Source: Gordius sp. MW1
Taxonomy: Eukaryota; Nematomorpha; Gordioida; Gordea; Gordiidae
Assembly (NCBI GenBank): GCA_964036665.1
Contig: OZ038526.1
Span: forward strand, 15,500,001 to 15,564,000
Direction of reading: 5' to 3'
DNA: 64,000 nucleotides
The notes beneath the pieces are model-generated. The model made no database searches. It saw only the letters and a list, made by a program, of their open reading frames with translations, and had not been told where the DNA came from. Shown piece by piece: positions 59,037 to 64,000 of this stretch. Within the stretch, counting starts at the first letter, position 1, and every line of letters starts with the position of its first letter. The position numbers were made by a program, and so were the translations under genes.

Positions 59037-60743
59037 TTAAAACCTCTTTTCGGAAGTCAATCGACGATAATAGGATTCTCAAACTGGCTTACTTTTATAT
59101 ATTTTTTCATGCTCTTTCACATAGAATCGAAAAAAATAAATAACCTCAAAATTTTTCACATATTTTTCTTTGAACCGTATTCTTCCGATGAAAGTTGGCG
59201 TTTTCACACGTGGTTTCGATCCCAAGTAAAAATTTATCAGAATCTAAAAACTATTACTTTGAAATCATGATCGCATAGAGCATTTTTCAAAAATTAAGCC
59301 ACGTTGCGATACAACAAACTAATCGCAAAATAAAACGTTGTCTTTTGTCAAAATGATAGTTCTCCCAGCTTAAAACCTATTTTCGGAAGTCAATCCAGGA
59401 TAATAGGATTCTCAAATTGGCTTACTTTTATATATTTTTTTATGCTCTTTCACATAGAATCGAAAAAAATAAATATTTTTACCTCAAATTTTTCACATAT
59501 TTTTCTTTGAACCGTATTCATCCGATGAAAGTTGTCGTTTTCAGACGTGGTTTCTATGATCCCAAGTAAAAATTTATCAGAATTTAAAAACTATTACTTT
59601 GAAATCATGATCGCATAGAGCATTTTTCAAAAATTAAGCCACGTTGCGATACAATAAACTAATCGCAACAATAAAACGTTGTCTTTTGTCAAAATGATAG
59701 TTCTCGCAGCTTAAAACCTCTTTTCGGAAGTCAATCGACGATAATAGGATTCTCAAACTGGCTTACTTTTATATATTTTTTCATGCTCTTTCACATAGAA
59801 TTGAAAAAAATAAATATTTTTACCTCAAAATTTTTCACATATTTTTCTTTGAACCGTATTCATCCGATGAAAGTTGTCGTTTTAAGACGTGGTTTCTATG
59901 ATCCCAAGTAAAAATTTATTAGAATCTAAAAACTATTACTTTGAAATCAATATCGCATAGAGCAGTTTTCAAAAATTAAGCACTCACGTTGCGATACAAC
60001 AAACTAATCGCAACAATAAAACGTTGTCTTTTGTCAAAATGATAGTTCTCGCAGCTTAACCTCTTTTCGGAAGTCAATCGAGGATAATAGGATTCTCAAA
60101 TTGGCTTACTTTTATATATTTTTTCATGCTCTTTCACATAGAATCGAAAAAAATAAATATTTTTACCTCAAAATTTTTCACATATTTTTCTTTGAACCGT
60201 ATTCATCTGATAAAAGTTGTCGTTTTCAGACGTGGTTTCTATGATCCCAAGTAAAAATTTATCAGAATTTAAAAACTATTACTTTGAAATCATGATCGCA
60301 TAGAGCAGTTTTCAAAAATTAAGCACTCACGTTGCGATACAACAAACTAATCGCAACAATAAAACGTTGTCTTTTGTCAAAATGATAGTTCTCGCAGCTT
60401 AAAACCTATTTTCGGAAGTCAATCCAGGATAATATTATTCTCAAATTGGCTTACTTTTATATATTTTTTTATGCTCTTTCACAGAGAATCGAAAAAAATA
60501 AATATTTTTACCTCAAAATATTTCACATATTTTTCTTTGAACCGTATTCATCCGATGAAAGTTGTCGTTTTCAGACGTGGTTTCTATGATCCCAAGTAAA
60601 AATTTATCAGAATCTAAAAACTATTACTTTGAAATCATGATCGCATAGAGCAGTTTTCAAAAATTAAGCACTCACGTTGCGATACAACAAACTAATCTCA
60701 ACAATAAAACGTTGTCTTTTATCAAAATGATAGTTCTCGCAGC
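59037..60743 (-). repeat. A' 5-monomer HOR, copy 1 (1,707 bp)
   Basis: Monomers of 333, 341, 345, 343 and 345 bp. Marks in + order are aaataaataacctc with ggtttcgatccc (two small losses); ctcccagc with tcaatccagg and gcaaaataaaacg; catagaattg with taagacgtgg, attagaatc and aatcaatatcgc; gcagcttaacctc; and aatccagg with aatattattc and cagagaatcg. Type 1 keeps the gttggcg mark of the dimer array to its left. Confidence 0.9.
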
Positions 60744-62451
60744 TTAAAACCTATTTTCGGAAGTCAATCGAGGATAATAGGATTCTCAAACTGGCTTACT
60801 TTTATATATTTTTTCATGCTCTTTCACATAGAATCGAAAAAAATAAATAACCTCAAAATTTTTCACATATTTTTCTTTGAACCGTATTCATCCGATGAAA
60901 GTTGGCGTTTTCACACGTGGTTTCGATCCCAAGTAAAAATTTATCAGAATCTAAAAACTATTACTTTGAAATCATGATCGCATAGAGCATTTTTCAAAAA
61001 TTAAGCCACGTTGCGATACAACAAACTAATCGCAAAATAAAACGTTGTCTTTTGTCAAAATGATAGTTCTCCCAGCTTAAAACCTATTTTCGGAAGTCAA
61101 TCCAGGATAATAGGATTCTCAAATTGGCTTACTTTTATATATTTTTTTATGCTCTTTCACAGAGAATCGAAAAAAATAAATGTTTTTACCTCAAAATTTT
61201 TCACATATTTTTCTAAGAACCGTATTCATCCGATGAAAGTTGTCGTTTTCAGACGTGGTTTCTATGATCCCAAGTAAAAATTTATCAGAATTTAAAAACT
61301 ATTACTTTGAAATCATGATCGCATAGAGCATTTTTCAAAAATTAAGCCACGTTGCGATACAATAAACTAATCGCAACAATAAAACGTTGTCTTTTGTCAA
61401 AATGATAGTTCTCGCAGCTTAAAACCTCTTTTCGGAAGTCAATCGACGATAATAGGATTCTCAAACTGGCTTACTTTTATATATTTTTTCATGCTCTTTC
61501 ACATAGAATTGAAAAAAATAAATATTTTTACCTCAAAATTTTTCACATATTTTTCTTTGAACCGTATTCATCCGATGAAAGTTGTCGTTTTAAGACGTGG
61601 TTTCTATGATCCCAAGTAAAAATTTATTAGAATCTAAAAACTATTACTTTGAAATCAATATCGCATAGAGCAGTTTTCAAAAATTAAGCACTCACGTTGC
61701 GATACAACAAACTAATCGCAACAATAAAACGTTGTCTTTTGTCAAAATGATAGTTCTCGCAGCTTAACCTCTTTTCGGAAGTCAATCGAGGATAATAGGA
61801 TTCTCAAATTGGCTTACTTTTATATATTTTTTCATGCTCTTTCACATAGAATCGAAAAAAATAAATATTTTTACCTCAAAATTTTTCACATATTTTTCTT
61901 TGAACCGTATTCATCTGATGAAAGTTGTCGTTTTCAGACGTGGTTTCTATGATCCCAAGTAAAAATTTATCAGAATTTAAAAACTATTACTTTGAAATCA
62001 TGATCGCATAGAGCAGTTTTCAAAAATTAAGCACTCACGTTGCGATACAACAAACTAATCGCAACAATAAAACCTTGTCTTTTGTCAAAATGATAGTTCT
62101 CGCAGCTTAAAACCTATTTTCGGAAGTCAATCCAGGATAATATTATTCTCAAACTGGCTTACTTTTATATATTTTTTCATGCTCTTTCACATAGAATTGA
62201 AAAAAATAAATATTTTTACCTCAAAATTTTTCACATATTTTTCTTTGAACCGTATTCATCCGATGAAAGTTGTCGTTTTAAGACGTGGTTTCTATGATCC
62301 CAAGTAAAAATTTATTAGAATCTAAAAACTATTACTTTGAAATCAATATCGCATAGAGCAGTTTTCAAAAATTAAGCACTCACGTTGCGATACAACAAAC
62401 TAATCGCAACAATAAAACGTTGTCTTTTGTCAAAATGATAGTTCTCGCAGC
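60744..62451 (-). repeat. A' 5-monomer HOR, copy 2 (1,708 bp)
   Basis: Monomers of 333, 342, 345, 343 and 345 bp repeat the marks of copy 1. The fifth monomer (62107-62451) is a hybrid: it begins like the fifth type (aatattattc) and continues like the third type (caaactggc, catagaattg, taagacg, aatcaatatcgc), so types 3-4 are iterated once more (61419-62106 and ~62145-62794, spacing 688). Confidence 0.9.
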
Positions 62452-63815
62452 TTAACCTCTTTTCGGAAGTCAATCGAGGATAATAGGATTCTCAAATTGG
62501 CTTACTTTTATATATTTTTTCATGCTCTTTCACATAGAATCGAAAAAAATAAATATTTTTACCTCAAAATTTTTCACATATTTTTCTTTGAACCGTATTC
62601 ATCTGATAAAAGTTGTCGTTTTCAGACGTGGTTTCTATGATCCCAAGTAAAAATTTATCAGAATTTAAAAACTATTACTTTGAAATCATGATCGCATAGA
62701 GCAGTATTCAAAAATTAAGCACTCACGTTGCGATACAACAAACTAATCGCAACAATAAAACGTTGTCTTTTGTCAAAATGATAGTTCTCGCAGCTTAAAC
62801 CCTATTTTCGGAAGTCAATCCAGGATAATATTATTCTCAAATTGGCTTACTTTTATATATTTTTTTATGCTCTTTCACAGAGAATCGAAAAAAATAAATA
62901 TTTTTACCTCAAAATATTTCACATATTTTTCTTTGAACCGTATTCATCCGATGAAAGTTGTCGTTTTCAGACGTGGTTTCTATGATCCCAAGTAAAAATT
63001 TATCAGAATCAAAAAACTATTACTTTGAAATCATGATCGCATAGAGCAGTTTTGAAAAATTAAGCACTCACGTTGCGATACAACAAACTAATCGCAACAA
63101 TAAAACGTTGTCTTTTGTCAAAATGATAGTTCTCGCAGCTTAAAACCTCTTTTCGGAAGTCAATCGAGGATAATAGGATTCTCAAATTGGCTTACTTTTA
63201 TATATTTTTTCATGCTCTTTCACATAGAATCGAAAAAAATAAATATTTTTACCTCAAAATATTTCACATATTTTTCTTTGAACCGTATTCATCCGATGAA
63301 AGTTGTCGTTTTCAGACGTGGTTTCTATGATCCCAAGTAAAAATTTATCAGAATCTAAAAACTATTACTTTGAAATCATGATCGCATAGAGCATTTTTCA
63401 AAAATTAAGCCACGTTGCGATACAACAAACTAATCGCAACAATAAAACGTTGTCTTTTGTCAAAATGATAGTTCTCGCAGCTTAAAACCTATTTTCGGAA
63501 GTCAATCCAGGATAATAGGATTCTCAAATTGGCTTACTTTTATATATTTTTTTATGCTCTTTAACAGAGAATCGAAAAAAATAAATATTTTTACCTCAAA
63601 ATATTTCACATATTTTTCTTTGAACCGTATTCATCCGATGAAAGTTGTCGTTTTCAGACGTGGTTTCTATGATCCCAAGTAAAAATTTATCAGAATCATT
63701 ACTTTGAAATCATGATCGCATAGAACATTTTTCAAAAATTAAGCCACGTTGCGATACAACAAACTAATCGCAACAATAAAATGTTGTCTTTTGTCAAAAT
63801 GATAGTTCTCGCAGC
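62452..63815 (-). repeat. A' monomers right of the pentamer
   Basis: Offset-1 positions are 62794, 63139, 63481 and 63815 (343, 345, 342, 334). 62452-62794 repeats the gcagcttaacctc type and 62795-63139 the aatattattc type. 63140-63481 is a plain A' monomer with aaatatttcac. 63482-63815 has ctttaacag and an 8-bp loss at about 63697 (cagaatc joined to attacttt). Confidence 0.88.
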
Positions 63816-64000
63816 TTAAAACCTCTTTTCGGAAGTCAATCGACGATAATAGGATTCTCAAACTGGCTTACTTTTATATATTTTTTCATGCTCTTTCACA
63901 TAGAATCGAAAAAAATAAATATTTTTACCTCAAAATTTTTCACATATTTTTCTTTGAACCGTATTCATCCGATGAAAGGTGTCGTTTTCAGACGTGGTTT
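63816..64000 (-). repeat. Partial A' monomer at the right window edge
   Basis: 185 bp of a monomer with aatcgacgat, caaactggc and catagaatcg (dimer type 1 features, but gtgtcgttttcag near 63979). The window ends in gacgtggttt, so the array continues. Confidence 0.93.

Larger units (their letters stand above)
1..64000. repeat. Satellite DNA array, ~345-bp monomer, fills the window
   Basis: The same ~345-bp unit recurs without interruption from the first to the last base. I set the monomer phase at the word gctgcgag (offset 1) and followed it through the window: 117 complete monomers on the + strand, 68 on the - strand, and three partial ones (two at the orientation switch, one at the right end). 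Most are 341-346 bp and the extremes are 316 and 358. GC of the A consensus is about 31% by hand count (45 C, 61 G). No non-satellite insertion longer than the 13-bp microduplication was seen. The array extends beyond both edges. The length is close to two nucleosome repeats, as in many plant and insect satellites; I saw no convincing ~172-bp half-repeat inside it. A centromeric or pericentromeric location is inference only. I do not recognise the family. Confidence 0.98.
56541..64000 (-). repeat. Subfamily A' array, - orientation (21 complete monomers + partials)
   Basis: A-like words return (gacgtggtttctatgatccc, agaatctaaaaac, aaaacgttgtc, gaatcgaaaaaaataaat), with A'-specific variants: aagccacgttg (four bases fewer than the + array form), gagcatttttc, aatcgacgat, caaactggc, cagagaatcg and acctattttcgg. 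Offset-1 positions are 56986, 57327, 57669, 58010, 58352, 58694, 59036, 59369, 59710, 60055, 60398, 60743, 61076, 61418, 61763, 62106, 62451, 62794, 63139, 63481 and 63815. A' is closer to A than to B, yet shares its orientation with B. Confidence 0.95.

Noticed and set aside
1-64000. Naming a known satellite family or species
   Set aside because: Monomer length and AT content resemble several insect and plant satellites, but I cannot match the sequence to a named family from memory, so none is claimed.

Overview
The whole 64 kb is one eukaryotic satellite DNA array. It is built from a monomer of about 345 bp (range 316-358) repeated head to tail. I found about 185 complete monomers plus three partial ones, and no unique sequence, transposon, RNA gene or credible protein gene. 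A hand count on the A consensus gives about 31% GC. The short open frames that can be read here (up to 88 codons) recur at satellite spacing and are by-products of a 345-bp (3 x 115) period. The organism is eukaryotic. CpG is not depleted in the monomer (13 CpG, observed/expected about 1.6 by hand count), which fits a genome with little germline CpG methylation, for example many insects or other invertebrates. I do not recognise the satellite by name.

Layout: (1) 1-40478, monomers on the + strand, subfamily A. (2) At 40472-40479, inside an A-run, orientation flips. (3) 40479 to about 56540, monomers on the - strand, subfamily B, which differs from A at roughly 20-25 diagnostic bases (about 6-7%, hand count). 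(4) About 56540-64000, still - strand, but an A-like subfamily called A' here. The array runs off both ends of the window.

Above the monomer level the array is a mosaic of higher-order repeats (HORs). These are a 10-monomer spacing of 3,434 bp at the left edge, a 14-monomer spacing of 4,840 bp (5.4-14.2 kb), a 7-monomer spacing of 2,405 bp (15.5-20.2 kb), a 5-monomer unit of 1,725 bp (25.1-29.3 kb), spacings of 1,710, 2,056 and 6,857 bp in B, and a 2-monomer (683 bp) then a 5-monomer (1,707 bp) unit in A'. Copies at 5.4-9.4 and 10.3-14.2 kb look identical to the eye, which implies very recent exchange. The 29-40 kb part is more broken up by small indels.

The most interesting points are four. 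The orientation switch joins two different subfamilies, which argues against a fold-back artefact. A 300-bp B-type tract sits in the + array 2 kb from the switch, and a 0.2-kb A-type tract sits in the B array. Every monomer class keeps an 8-bp inverted repeat, one arm of which is duplicated in five monomers. A TATA-box-like motif is carried by almost every monomer.
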